This document shows positions 41,065 to 50,114 of a stretch of DNA of 64,000 nucleotides, piece by piece. Within the stretch, counting starts at the first letter, position 1. Every line of letters starts with the position of its first letter. A model generated the notes under the pieces. It was not told the origin of the DNA. It saw only the letters and a list, made by a program, of their open reading frames with translations, and searched no databases. Source of the stretch: UBA8190 sp003453695 (GTDB lineage: Bacteria; Actinomycetota; Acidimicrobiia; Acidimicrobiales; UBA8190); contig DAIRBY010000006.1 in NCBI GenBank assembly GCA_036796975.1, positions 1 through 64,000 on the forward strand, written 5' to 3'. A program made the translations under genes and the position numbers.

Positions 41065-44000
41065 TCAGCGGGTGCGGCGCAGGCGGATCTCGAGGGCGGC
41101 GCCGACTTCGACGACGAGCTCGTCGGCGAGGGTCTGCTCCATGACGTAGGCGCGGTGGCGCTCGACGGCGGCTGCCACCGGCCCAGGCGCCACCACGTGC
41201 ACGGCGACGTGATCGGCCACATGGAGCCCGGCCTGGCGCCGTGCCGCCTGGATGTCGCGCACCACGTCCCGGGCCACGCCCTCCGCTTCGAGGTCGTCGT
41301 CGCTGTCGGTGTCGAGGACCACCACACCGGCGTCACCGGGGAGCGTGCGGCCCCGGGCGGGGTCCCGTGGCCGGAGGGCGAGCTGGTACTCACCGGGCTC
41401 GAGGGTGATGCCCTCGACCACCACGGCCTCGCCGTCTCGGCCCCAGCGGCCCTGGCGCACGGCGGCGATCACCTTTTGGGTGTCGGGACCGAGTCGGGGC
41501 CCGAGGGCGGCCGGCACCAGCGTGAGCACCCGGTCCGCCAGCTCCGCCACTTCGTCGCTCAGCACGACCTGCTTCACGTTCACCTCGTCGGCGATGAGCT
41601 CCAGATAGGGCTCGAGCCGTCCGGGATGGTCGGTGGCCACCGTGAGGGTCCGCAGGGGAAGGCGCACCCGGCGGCCCTCTGCCTTGCGGATGGCGTGGCC
41701 TGCCGAGCACACGTCGCGCACCAGGTCCATCGCCTCCACCAGCTCGGTATCGGGCCGCAGCTCGTCTGGTGCCGGCCAGTCGGCGAGGTGCACACTGCGC
41801 GCCCCGGTGAGGCCCCGGTACACCGACTCGGTGAGCAGCGGCAGCAGCGGGGCCGCCACCCGGCACAGGATCTCGAGCACGCCCGCCAAGGTGTCGTAGG
41901 CGTCGGCCTTGTCGGCTTCGACGGCAGGTGAGCCGTCGCGGCTGCGCCAGAATCGGTCGCGGCTGCGGCGGATGTACCAGTTGTTGAGGGCCTCCAGGAA
42001 GGCGGTGATGGCGGCGCAGGCGCCGTACAGGTCGTAGGCGTCCATGGCGCGCTCCACCTCGGTCACCATGGCGGCCGTCTTCGCCAGGGCGTAGCGATCG
42101 AGCGTGGAGACGACGTCGGTCCGGGGCCGGCCCTTGATGCCGTCGACGTTGGCGTACAACGACAGGAAGTACCAGGCGTTCCAGATCGGATTGAGGACCT
42201 GGCGGCGGACGTCCTCGAAGCCCTTGGCGTGGACCACGAGGTCCTGACCGCGCAGCACGGGGGAGGACAGCAGGAACCAGCGCATGGCGTCTGCGCCCCA
42301 CATGTCGAAGACGACGTCGGGCTCGGGATAGTTGCCCAGGCGCTTCGACATCTTGCGCCCGTCGTCGCCGAGGACGATGCCGTGCGCCACGCAGTGCGAG
42401 AAGGGCGGGCGGTCGAACAACGCCGTGCCGAGCACGTGCAGTGTGTAGAACCAGCCCCTGGTCTGGCCCACGTACTCCACGATGAAGTCGGCGGGGAAAT
42501 GGGACTCGAACCAGGAGGCGTGCTCGAACGGGTAGTGCACCTGGGCGAAGGGCATGGACCCCGACTCGAACCAGCAGTCGAGGACGTCGGTGACCCGGCG
42601 CATGGCGGACTTGCCGGTGGGGTCGTCGGGGTTGGGGCGCACCAGCTCGTCCACAGCGGGACGGTGCAGGTCGTCGGGACGCCGACCGAAGTCGCGCTCG
42701 ATCTCGGCCAAGCTGCCGTAGACGTCCACCCGCGGGTAGTGAGGGTCGTCGCTCTTCCACACCGGGATGGGCGCGCCCCAGAAGCGGTTGCGGCTGATCG
42801 ACCAGTCGCGGGCTCCCTCCAGCCATTTGCCGAAGGCCCCGTCGCGCACATGGGCCGGGACCCAGTCGATCTGCCCGTTGAGCTCGAGCATGCGCTCTTT
42901 GATCGCCGTGACCCGTACGAACCAGGAGCTCAATGCTTTGTAGATGAGAGGCGTGTCGGTGCGCCAGCAGTGCGGATAGCTGTGCACGTAGGGCGACGCC
43001 TCGACCAGCACGTCGCGCTGGCGCAGGTCCTCGATGATGGCCTCGTTGGCGGCGAAGACGTGGACACCGGCGTAGGCGGGCACCTCGGAGGTGAAGCGGG
43101 CCTGGTCGTCCACGGGGACCACCACGGCGATCCCGGCGTCGGTGCAGGCCTGGTGGTCCTCCTCGCCGAAGCCGGGGGCCAGGTGGACGATGCCCGTGCC
43201 CTCGTCGGTGGCGACGAAGTCGGCGCCGAGCACCACGAAGGCGTTGGGCCGGTCGGCGAAGAAGTCGAACAGGGGCCGGTAGTGCCGCCCCACGAGCTCG
43301 GTGCCCGTGACCACGGCGAGGGGGTGGCGGTCCTCGAAGAGCACGGGGTAGGCAGGCGCCCGGTCCTCGGCCACGGCGACGGGGCCGTGGTCCGAGGGGT
43401 AGACGGCGTAGCGCACTTCGGGGTTCACGGCGAGAGCCAGGTTGGAGGGCAGCGTCCACGGGGTCGTCGTCCACACGAGCAGGCTCAGCGATCCCGACGC
43501 CGGGTCGGCAGCGGCGTCGGCCCCGTTGAGCGGTTCCAGCTCGAAGGCCACGGTGACGGCGGGGTCCTCACGGGGTCGATAGGCGTCGTCCTGGCGGGTC
43601 TCGAAATTGGACAGCGGGGTCTCGCACTCCCAGCAGTAGGGGAGCACCCGCTCTCCTTCGTAGAGCAGCCCCTTCTCCCACAGCGCCTTGAAGGCCCACA
43701 GCACGCTCTCCATGTAGGACAGGTCCATGGTCTTGTAGTCGTTGGCGAAGTCGACCCACCGGGCCTGGCGGGTCACGTAGCGCTCCCAGGCGTCGGTGGT
43801 GCGCTGGACCAGGGCGCGGCAGTAGTCGTTGAACTGGTCGATGCCGTAGTCGACGATGCGAGCACGCCCGTGGAGCTCGAGTTCCTTCTCGGCCTCCATC
43901 TCGGCCGGTAACCCGTGGCAGTCCCAGCCGAAGCGCCGTTCCACGCGGCGGCCCTGCATGGTCTGGTAACGCGGCACCGCGTCTTTCACGAACCCGGTGA

Positions 44001-44208
44001 GCAGGTGCCCGTAGTGGGGCAGGCCGTTGGCAAAGGGGGGCCCGTCGTAGAAGACGTATTCTTTCCCGCCTCCGGCACGGGCCGTCACCGAGGCGGCGAA
44101 GGTGCCGTCCTTGGCCCAGGAGTCGAGGATCTGCTCCTCGAGGCGCGGGTAGTCGGGTTGCTGGTCGACGTCCGGGTAGGGCGCGTCAGGGAGAGCAGCC
44201 TCCGACAT
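41065..44208 (-). CDS. ileS: Isoleucyl-tRNA synthetase, type 2 (eukaryote-like)
   Basis: Charges tRNA-Ile. The 1047-residue protein has the class I HIGH motif as HYGH (65-68, in PPFANGLPHYGH), a CP1 editing domain with WTTTPWTLPSNLALAV, GWFYTLHVLGTAL, and KMSKR as the KMSKS loop. The C-terminus has the type 2 extension and no zinc ribbon like that of E. coli IleS; type 2 enzymes are naturally less sensitive to mupirocin (family knowledge). ATG 44208 was chosen over 44253 because TACGCT ends 6 nt before it. No T-box leader was seen. Confidence 0.95.
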   Translation of the reverse strand: MSEAALPDAPYPDVDQQPDYPRLEEQILDSWAKDGTFAASVTARAGGGKEYVFYDGPPFANGLPHYGHLLTGFVKDAVPRYQTMQGRRVERRFGWDCHGLPAEMEAEKELELHGRARIVDYGIDQFNDYCRALVQRTTDAWERYVTRQARWVDFANDYKTMDLSYMESVLWAFKALWEKGLLYEGERVLPYCWECETPLSNFETRQDDAYRPREDPAVTVAFELEPLNGADAAADPASGSLSLLVWTTTPWTLPSNLALAVNPEVRYAVYPSDHGPVAVAEDRAPAYPVLFEDRHPLAVVTGTELVGRHYRPLFDFFADRPNAFVVLGADFVATDEGTGIVHLAPGFGEEDHQACTDAGIAVVVPVDDQARFTSEVPAYAGVHVFAANEAIIEDLRQRDVLVEASPYVHSYPHCWRTDTPLIYKALSSWFVRVTAIKERMLELNGQIDWVPAHVRDGAFGKWLEGARDWSISRNRFWGAPIPVWKSDDPHYPRVDVYGSLAEIERDFGRRPDDLHRPAVDELVRPNPDDPTGKSAMRRVTDVLDCWFESGSMPFAQVHYPFEHASWFESHFPADFIVEYVGQTRGWFYTLHVLGTALFDRPPFSHCVAHGIVLGDDGRKMSKRLGNYPEPDVVFDMWGADAMRWFLLSSPVLRGQDLVVHAKGFEDVRRQVLNPIWNAWYFLSLYANVDGIKGRPRTDVVSTLDRYALAKTAAMVTEVERAMDAYDLYGACAAITAFLEALNNWYIRRSRDRFWRSRDGSPAVEADKADAYDTLAGVLEILCRVAAPLLPLLTESVYRGLTGARSVHLADWPAPDELRPDTELVEAMDLVRDVCSAGHAIRKAEGRRVRLPLRTLTVATDHPGRLEPYLELIADEVNVKQVVLSDEVAELADRVLTLVPAALGPRLGPDTQKVIAAVRQGRWGRDGEAVVVEGITLEPGEYQLALRPRDPARGRTLPGDAGVVVLDTDSDDDLEAEGVARDVVRDIQAARRQAGLHVADHVAVHVVAPGPVAAAVERHRAYVMEQTLADELVVEVGAALEIRLRRTR

Positions 44209-44214
44209 GGGCCA

Positions 44215-44220
44215 AGCGTA
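44215..44220 (-). promoter_or_regulatory. -10 element, leaderless type, before ileS
   Basis: On the minus strand TACGCT (44220-44215) ends 6 nt before ATG 44208. It argues for the shorter IleS start and against a regulatory leader. Confidence 0.5.
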
Positions 44221-44273
44221 TTCGTCGCCCCATACCGACCCGGCCGGGAACAACGAGAGGGTGGCGGGTGTTG

Positions 44274-44302
44274 TTGCCGGTCGACTCGGGCGACGCTAGG
44301 GT
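44274..44302 (+). promoter_or_regulatory. Promoter before the Lys/Ala-rich gene
   Basis: TTGCCG (44274-44279), 17 nt, TAGGGT (44297-44302). A start near 44309 leaves a leader of about 100 nt before GTG 44409. Confidence 0.45.
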
Positions 44303-44408
44303 CACCCGTCTTTTCTGACCAGCCCCTCCCTCGATCAGGTCGGAGTTCTCCCTACATGACCGACATCTCCGGCACCGCACACGCCGGCCCTTCTCCGGAG
44401 CCATTGCC

Positions 44409-44810
<402 letters not shown>

Positions 44811-44852
44811 GCGGTCGCTCAGCGGACGGCGAGCTGGAGCCAGATCCGCCGG

Positions 44853-44862
44853 NNNNNNNNNN
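44853..44862. other. Assembly gap (10 N)
   Basis: Ten Ns join two contigs inside Lys/Ala repeat DNA. The true distance and even the join are uncertain. Coordinates and reading frames must not be carried across it. Confidence 0.99.
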
Positions 44863-45366
44863 GCGCCGGCCAAGAAGGCGCCGGCCGCCTCCCATCCGGC
44901 CAAGGCGGCTGCCGGGAGCGCCGCCGCCCGCCCGCCCTCGGTCCTGCCCCGGCCCAAGCCCACGCCGCCGCCGCCGGTGCTCCGCCCCTACGCATCGGAC
45001 CAGAAGTTTCTCGACGAGCAGCGTCAACTGCTTCTCGAGGAGCGGGAGGTGTACAAGCACCAAGCCGAGGATCTCCGGGCCGAAGCCGAGTCACTGGCGC
45101 AGGAGCGCGAGCCGGGCGACGTGCAGTTCGACGAGGAATCCGGTGAAGGCGGCACCATCGCCGTCGACCGCGAGCGCGACCTGACGTTGTCGGCGCAGGC
45201 ATTGGCCGCCATCGACGAGATCGACGTGGCTCTGGCCGCCATCGACGACAAGACTTACGGGACGTGCGAGAACTGCGGTCAGCCGATCCCGAAGGCACGC
45301 CTGCGGGCCCTGCCCTACGCCCGGCTGTGCGTGGCGTGCAAGAGCGGGGGGCTGCACCGGCGCTGA
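44863..45366 (+). CDS. TraR/DksA-type zinc-finger protein, 5' end lost in the gap
   Basis: The visible 167 residues open with APAKKAPAA repeat sequence, a Pro-rich linker, then a DksA-like coiled-coil region from DQKFLDEQRQLLLEEREVY and a C4 zinc finger (CENCGQPIPKARLRALPYAR then LCVACK), Cys-x2-Cys-x17-Cys-x2-Cys. Relatives bind RNA polymerase through the secondary channel. Actinobacterial members often carry a Lys/Ala-rich N-terminus. It is coupled to lspA by an overlap at 45363-45366. Confidence 0.88.
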   Translation, partial: APAKKAPAASHPAKAAAGSAAARPPSVLPRPKPTPPPPVLRPYASDQKFLDEQRQLLLEEREVYKHQAEDLRAEAESLAQEREPGDVQFDEESGEGGTIAVDRERDLTLSAQALAAIDEIDVALAAIDDKTYGTCENCGQPIPKARLRALPYARLCVACKSGGLHRR

Positions 45367-45848
45367 CCGAGAGGCGCCCGCCGGGGGGTACCCGGCGACT
45401 GCTCGCTGCGCTGGGGACGGCCGCCCTGGTGGTGACGGCCGACCAGCTCACCAAGAGCTGGGCGGTGCACCGCCTGGCGCAAGGTCAGGTCCACGTCGCC
45501 TGGAAACTCGACCTGGCCCTGTCGTACAACTCGGGCAGCGCCTTCGGGCTGGCCCAGGGATGGGCCCCGGTGATCGGCGCGCTGGCCGCGCTCGTGGTGG
45601 TCGGCATCCTGGCGGCGGTGCGCGGGGTGCGCAGTGCCGTGGTAGCGGTCGCCTTGGGCCTGGTGCTGGGGGGAGCGGTCGGAAATCTGGCCGACCGGGC
45701 CTTCCGGGGCCATCACGGCGCCGTGGTCGACTTCATCGACTTCCACTTCTGGCCGACCTTCAACGTCGCCGACGCCTGCATCACGGTGGGGGTGATCCTG
45801 ACCGTGGTGCTGCTGTGGCGCGACGACGCCGCTCACGTGTCGTCGTGA
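45363..45848 (+). CDS. lspA: Prolipoprotein signal peptidase
   Basis: Aspartic membrane protease that removes lipoprotein signal peptides. Four membrane helices, DQLTK after the first (Asp27), and the catalytic pair Asp111 (GNLADR) and Asp137 (FNVADA) are present in a 161-residue frame. No ATG/GTG/TTG lies between the dksA-type stop and the first helix. The likely start is CTG 45363, overlapping that stop as CTGA; GTG 45336 or 45327 inside the previous gene are alternatives. The overlap with rluD is GTGA. Confidence 0.92.
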   Translation: MTERRPPGGTRRLLAALGTAALVVTADQLTKSWAVHRLAQGQVHVAWKLDLALSYNSGSAFGLAQGWAPVIGALAALVVVGILAAVRGVRSAVVAVALGLVLGGAVGNLADRAFRGHHGAVVDFIDFHFWPTFNVADACITVGVILTVVLLWRDDAAHVSS

Positions 45849-46813
45849 AGGAAGAAGCAGCGTCGTCCGCCATCGACGTGGTGGTCCCGGCCGCCCTGGA
45901 CGGACAGCGGGCGGACCGAGTGGTGTCGTTGCTCACCGGTGCCCCCCGCCGGGTGGCGGCCGAAGCGGTGCGGTCCGGGGCGGTGCTCGTGGACGGCCGC
46001 CCCGTCGCCGATCGCAGCATGCCGCTGCGCAGCGGGCAGCGACTGCAGTGCGCCGTCTTCGACTGGAGCCCCTCGGCCCCCGGACCCGACCCCTCGGTCC
46101 GCTTCGGGGTGGTCTACGCCGACGACGACCTCCTGGTCGTCGACAAGCCGCCTGGTCTGGTCGTCCACCACGGCGCCGGCCGGCGCGGCGGCACCCTCGT
46201 CGACGGCCTGCTGGCGCGCTTTCCGGACCTGGGCGAGCTGGCCGGCGCCGGCGTGGGCGACCCCACCCGGCCCGGGATCGTGCACCGGCTCGACAAGGGC
46301 ACCTCCGGGCTGCTCGTCGTGGCCCGCACCCCGCGGGCCTTCGAGTCGCTCTCGGCGCAGCTCCGCCACCACCGCACCCAGCGCCGGTATCTCGCCCTGG
46401 TGGCCGGCACCGTGGCGGTGGATCGCGGGCAGGTCGACGCCCCCATCGGACGTTCGACCCGCAGGCCCGACCGGATGGCCGTGACCCCTTCCGGGCGCGC
46501 CGCCCGCACCGATTACACCGTGCGACGCCGCTACGGCGGCCCCGTGCCGGTGACGTTGCTCGAGGCGGCGCTGGACACCGGACGCACCCATCAGGTGCGC
46601 GTCCATCTCGCCGCTCTGCACCACCCGGTCATCGGTGACGACCGCTACGGCGACGCCCGGGCCCGGCCGCCAGCGCTCTTGGAGGTGCTCGGCCGAGAGC
46701 GGCTCTTCCTCCACGCCTGGCGGCTCACGGTCGAACACCCGGCGGACGGGGAGATGACGTGGGAGTCCGAGCTGCCGGCGGACCTGGCCGCCACCTTGGC
46801 GCTGCTCAGCTGA
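45845..46813 (+). CDS. rluD: 23S rRNA pseudouridine synthase, RluA/RluD family
   Basis: Makes pseudouridines in the large rRNA or tRNA. The 322-residue protein has an N-terminal S4 domain (about 14-75) and the catalytic domain with Asp150 in HRLDKGTSGLLV, plus GRTHQVRVHLA. The lspA-rluD pair is conserved across many bacteria. Exact target sites (RluD versus RluA/C) cannot be fixed from sequence alone. It converges with the sigma factor gene with no gap. Confidence 0.92.
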   Translation: MKEEAASSAIDVVVPAALDGQRADRVVSLLTGAPRRVAAEAVRSGAVLVDGRPVADRSMPLRSGQRLQCAVFDWSPSAPGPDPSVRFGVVYADDDLLVVDKPPGLVVHHGAGRRGGTLVDGLLARFPDLGELAGAGVGDPTRPGIVHRLDKGTSGLLVVARTPRAFESLSAQLRHHRTQRRYLALVAGTVAVDRGQVDAPIGRSTRRPDRMAVTPSGRAARTDYTVRRRYGGPVPVTLLEAALDTGRTHQVRVHLAALHHPVIGDDRYGDARARPPALLEVLGRERLFLHAWRLTVEHPADGEMTWESELPADLAATLALLS

Positions 46814-47647
46814 TCACGCCGCCCGGAGCGCCGCCTCGACCTCGGGGACGGTGGCCAGCTCCTGCAGGGCGCGGGCCTCGGCCTGCCGAGCACGGCGCAC
46901 CCCGATACCGAGGCGCGACGCCGTGGCCTGCAGCGAGGCGGGGTCGCCCCCGTCGAGTCCGTACCGGATGCGCACCACGTCGCGGGCCAGGTCGTCGAGG
47001 CGGTCCACCGCCCGGCGTACCTGGTCCATGACGAGCTGGCGCTCCACTTCTTGCTCGAACTCCTGCTCGTCGACGCCGACCAGGTCTCCGAGCGGGGTGC
47101 CGGTGTCCGAACCGGCGGGCTGGTCGAGACTGGCCACCACGCGCGCCACCTCGGAGAGCGACTTCATGGCCGACTCGTCCACGGCGCTCGCTTCGGCGAT
47201 CTCCTCCGGTGTCGGCTCACGGCGCAGCTCGGCCGCCAGCTCCCACGTGAGCCGCTCCACCCGCTGGGCCTGCTCGGCCACCTCCATGGGCACGCGGATG
47301 GTGTTGCCGTGCTGCTGCACGGCGCGCTGCAGTGCCTGGCGGATCCACCACGTGGCGTAGGTCGAGAAGCGAAAGCCGCGCTCCCAGTCGAATTTGTCGA
47401 CGGCGCGCATGAGCCCGAAGGTACCCTCCTGCACCAGGTCGCCGAAGTCCACGCCGCGGTCCTGGTACCGGCGCGCCCAGTGCACCACCAGCCGCAGGTT
47501 GGCGGCGATCATCTGACGGCGCGCCTCGTCGTCCCCGGCCGCCACGCGCTTGGCCAACTCGACCTGCTGGTCGGGGTCGGGCAGGGGGTAGCGATCGAGG
47601 TCGTCGAGGAACAGCCGGATGCCGTCGTGGACACTGGCGCTTGCCAT
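46814..47647 (-). CDS. RNA polymerase sigma factor, sigma-70 group 2-like
   Basis: A 277-residue sigma factor with regions 1.2-2.4 (GIRLFLDDLDRYPL, NLRLVVHWARRY, RFSTYATWWIRQAL), region 3 (NTIRVPMEVAEQAQRVER) and region 4 (LDDLARDVVRIRYGLDG). It lacks region 1.1 and the nonconserved insert, so it is not the housekeeping factor but a non-essential relative like HrdC/SigB. ATG 47647 has AAAGG before it. Region 4 ends in a shortened, Ala-rich helix. No anti-sigma gene is adjacent. Confidence 0.88.
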   Translation of the reverse strand: MASASVHDGIRLFLDDLDRYPLPDPDQQVELAKRVAAGDDEARRQMIAANLRLVVHWARRYQDRGVDFGDLVQEGTFGLMRAVDKFDWERGFRFSTYATWWIRQALQRAVQQHGNTIRVPMEVAEQAQRVERLTWELAAELRREPTPEEIAEASAVDESAMKSLSEVARVVASLDQPAGSDTGTPLGDLVGVDEQEFEQEVERQLVMDQVRRAVDRLDDLARDVVRIRYGLDGGDPASLQATASRLGIGVRRARQAEARALQELATVPEVEAALRAA

Positions 47648-47787
47648 GCACTGCCTTTCCGGTACTTGGGCGCGTTCAGGGGGAACAACACCGGTGTGGT
47701 GCCAGGCATTCCAGTCATTCCTGACCCGGGACAGGGGATTCGAAACTCGAGTTGCAGCCCCCGCTGCCCGGTGATGCGCTACTCAGG

Positions 47788-48393
47788 GTGACCGCAGAAC
47801 CTCCACGGAACCGGCTGGTGGTGGTGCGCCACGGGGCCACCGCCTGGTCCACGGCGGGGCGCCACACGGGCCGCACCGACGTCCCCCTCGACGCCGCTGG
47901 AGAAGATCAGGCCCGCCACCTGGGAGAACGCCTCAAAGGCCCGATCTTCTCCCGGGTCCTGTGCAGTCCGTTGGGGCGGGCCCGCCGCACCTGCCAGCTC
48001 GCCGGGTTCGGGGACCGGGCCCAGATCACCGACGACCTGGCCGAGTGGGACTACGGCGACTACGAGGGGCTGACGACCGACCAGATCCGACGAGACCGGC
48101 CGGGGTGGACGCTGTGGCACGACGGCGTGCAGGGCGGCGAGGCCATCGACCAGGTGGCGGCCCGGGCCGACCGCGTCGTGGCGCTGGTCCGGGGCGGGCG
48201 AGGAGACGTCCTCGCCTTCGCCCACGGCCACGTGCTGCGGGTGCTGGCGGCCAGGTGGCTGGGGCTGGCTCCGATGTGGGGAGGTGCCCTGCTGCTGGCC
48301 CCGGCCGGGCTGGGGGTGCTGGCCTGGGAACGAGAGGCCCCCGTCCTCGGCAGATGGGACGACGACGGGGGGCCGGCGCTGCCCCCGGACTGA
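47788..48393 (+). CDS. Histidine phosphatase superfamily protein
   Basis: A 201-residue phosphohistidine enzyme with the RHG motif at 14-16 (VVVRHGATAW), the CSPLGRARRT arm and the second catalytic His in AFAHGHVLRV. Such small proteins include broad phosphatases and alpha-ribazole phosphatase-like enzymes; the substrate is not determinable. GTG 47788 chosen; TTG 47752 would add 12 residues. It converges with the Rrf2 gene, 11 nt apart. Confidence 0.88.
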   Translation: MTAEPPRNRLVVVRHGATAWSTAGRHTGRTDVPLDAAGEDQARHLGERLKGPIFSRVLCSPLGRARRTCQLAGFGDRAQITDDLAEWDYGDYEGLTTDQIRRDRPGWTLWHDGVQGGEAIDQVAARADRVVALVRGGRGDVLAFAHGHVLRVLAARWLGLAPMWGGALLLAPAGLGVLAWEREAPVLGRWDDDGGPALPPD

Positions 48394-48404
48394 GACGCCT
48401 CGAA

Positions 48405-48851
48405 TCAGTGCAAGGCGGGCGCCGGGGCGGCGGTGTTGCGCGCCCGGCGGACCATGTCCTCGAGCGTGAAGGAGTCGAGATGCTCCCGCATGTGCTCGCC
48501 CACGTCCGCCCACACCGCCAGCAGCACGCACTGGCCTTCGTGCTCACAGGCGCCGTTCTCGTGCGGCTGTCCGAAGTCGCCGGCGACGATCGGCCCGTCC
48601 ACGGCGCTCACGATCTCGCCCAGGGTGATGGCCGAGGGAGGACGGGCGAGGACGTAGCCGCCACCCACGCCGCGCTTGGAGCGGACCAGCCCGGCGCCCT
48701 TGAGGGCCAGGAGGATCTGCTCCAGGTAGGGCTGGGGGAGCCCGGTGCGCTCGGCGATGTCCCGCACCGACGTCGGGTTCTGGCTGCCGGCGTGCAGTGC
48801 GAGCGACAGCAGGGCGCGGCTGGCGTAGTCGCCCCGGGTCGAGACCTTCAC
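48405..48851 (-). CDS. Rrf2 family transcriptional regulator
   Basis: A 148-residue winged-helix regulator (MKVSTRGDYASRALLSLALH opening, recognition helix around LPQPYLEQILLALKGAG, wing SKRGVGGGYVLARPP). It has two cysteines spaced by five residues (ACEHEGQC), where IscR and NsrR have three cluster ligands, so a cluster with another ligand, or a thiol sensor, is possible. GTG 48851 is preceded by a leaderless-type -10. The next gene is divergent, 57 nt away. Confidence 0.9.
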   Translation of the reverse strand: MKVSTRGDYASRALLSLALHAGSQNPTSVRDIAERTGLPQPYLEQILLALKGAGLVRSKRGVGGGYVLARPPSAITLGEIVSAVDGPIVAGDFGQPHENGACEHEGQCVLLAVWADVGEHMREHLDSFTLEDMVRRARNTAAPAPALH

Positions 48852-48857
48852 GACCAG

Positions 48858-48863
48858 ATGCTA
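48858..48863 (-). promoter_or_regulatory. -10 element, leaderless type, before the Rrf2 gene
   Basis: Minus-strand TAGCAT (48863-48858) ends 6 nt before GTG 48851. Confidence 0.5.
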
Positions 48864-48896
48864 CCGGCCCCCGTCGGAGGCTCCCCGGAGCCTGGG

Positions 48897-48902
48897 TACA
48901 GT
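48897..48902 (+). promoter_or_regulatory. -10 element, leaderless type, before the phosphodiesterase gene
   Basis: TACAGT ends 6 nt before GTG 48909. It lies 34 nt from the divergent Rrf2 -10, so the regulator could control both. Confidence 0.45.
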
Positions 48903-48908
48903 GCCGCG

Positions 48909-50030
48909 GTGGCGAGCAGCGATCCGGTCGTGCCCGACTACGGCGGGGCGTGCCTTTCGTCACTGGTGCCGGCGCTGCTGTCGCGCCGGGACGGCGTCGA
49001 GCCGTGGCTCCCTTCCGCAGTGGCCGGGGCGCGCCAGGTCCTTCTGCTCGTCCTGGACGGGCTGGGCTGGCAGCAGCTCCGGGCGTCGGCGACCCTCGCC
49101 CCCACCATGGCCGCCGGGGAGGGCGGGCCGATCACCTCGGTCGTCCCCACCACCACCGCTACGGCGCTGACGTCGATCACGACGGGACGCACTCCCGCCG
49201 AGCACGGCGTCGTGGGATATCGCATGGCGGTGGGCGACGGTTCGGGGCGCCGGCAGGTGCTGAACGTGCTCAAGTGGACCACTGCCGAGGGCGACGCTCG
49301 CCGGAGCATGCCGGCCACGGCGGTGCAGCCCCATCCGCCTTTCGGCGGGGCCGCCGTTCCCGCTGTCACGCGATCGGAGTTCGCGCCCACCGGTTTCACG
49401 GCCGTCCACCTGAGCGGTGCCCGCCTGGTGGGTTGGCGCACCACTTCGACGTTGGTGGTGGAGACGCTGCGGTTGCTGTCGGCGGGTGAGCCCTTCGTGT
49501 ACGCCTACTACGACGGCCTCGACAAGGTCGCCCACGAGCACGGGCTCGGCGGCCACTACGGCGCCGAACTGCGCGTCGTCGACAGGCTCGTCGGGGACCT
49601 CGTGTCGGGCCTGCCCCCGGGCGCGGCATTGGTGGTGACGTCGGACCATGGACAGGTCGAAGTCGGTTCGATGGCCCGCATGCCCGGACCCGAGCTCATG
49701 AGCACGGTGGCCTTCATCTCCGGTGAGGGCCGCTTCCGCTGGCTGCACGCCAAGCCCGGTGCCTCCGAGGACCTCTACAAGGCCGCCGACGAGGCACACG
49801 GCGACGAGGCGTGGGTGCGGACGCGCCAGCAGCTGCTCGACGACGGGTGGTTCGGTGGTCCGCTCAGCGCCGAGGCGGCGGACCGCCTCGGGGACGTGGC
49901 GCTCGTGGCCCGGGAGCCGGTGGCGTTCCTGGACCCGGCCGACACGGGCGAGACCCTCCTTCTCGCTCGACACGGCTCGCTCACCTCGGCCGAGATGCTC
50001 GTGCCCCTCTTGGGATGGCCCGCTCCGTGA
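48909..50030 (+). CDS. Nucleotide pyrophosphatase/phosphodiesterase, alkaline phosphatase superfamily
   Basis: A 373-residue metal-dependent phosphodiesterase. Metal and nucleophile motifs are LLVLDGLGW, PTTTATALTSITTGRTPAEHG (nucleophile Thr in this block, shown as two parts), YYDGLDKVAHEHG and VTSDHGQVEV. No signal peptide is seen, so it acts in the cytoplasm. Related actinobacterial genes are of unknown substrate. It is next to an Rrf2 regulator on the opposite strand. Confidence 0.82.
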   Translation: MASSDPVVPDYGGACLSSLVPALLSRRDGVEPWLPSAVAGARQVLLLVLDGLGWQQLRASATLAPTMAAGEGGPITSVVPTTTATALTSITTGRTPAEHGVVGYRMAVGDGSGRRQVLNVLKWTTAEGDARRSMPATAVQPHPPFGGAAVPAVTRSEFAPTGFTAVHLSGARLVGWRTTSTLVVETLRLLSAGEPFVYAYYDGLDKVAHEHGLGGHYGAELRVVDRLVGDLVSGLPPGAALVVTSDHGQVEVGSMARMPGPELMSTVAFISGEGRFRWLHAKPGASEDLYKAADEAHGDEAWVRTRQQLLDDGWFGGPLSAEAADRLGDVALVAREPVAFLDPADTGETLLLARHGSLTSAEMLVPLLGWPAP

Positions 50031-50114
50031 GCCCTGCCGGGGACGTGCCCCGGGCCGGGACGCCCCGTTGCGCACCGTTTTGGCGCTGTGCCGGTGCCGA
50101 GGGATGATCGGTCG

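Noticed and set aside
44209..44408. T-box leader for ileS, as in other actinobacteria
   Set aside because: No T-box core sequence is visible on the minus strand and a -10 lies 6 nt before the start codon, leaving no leader.
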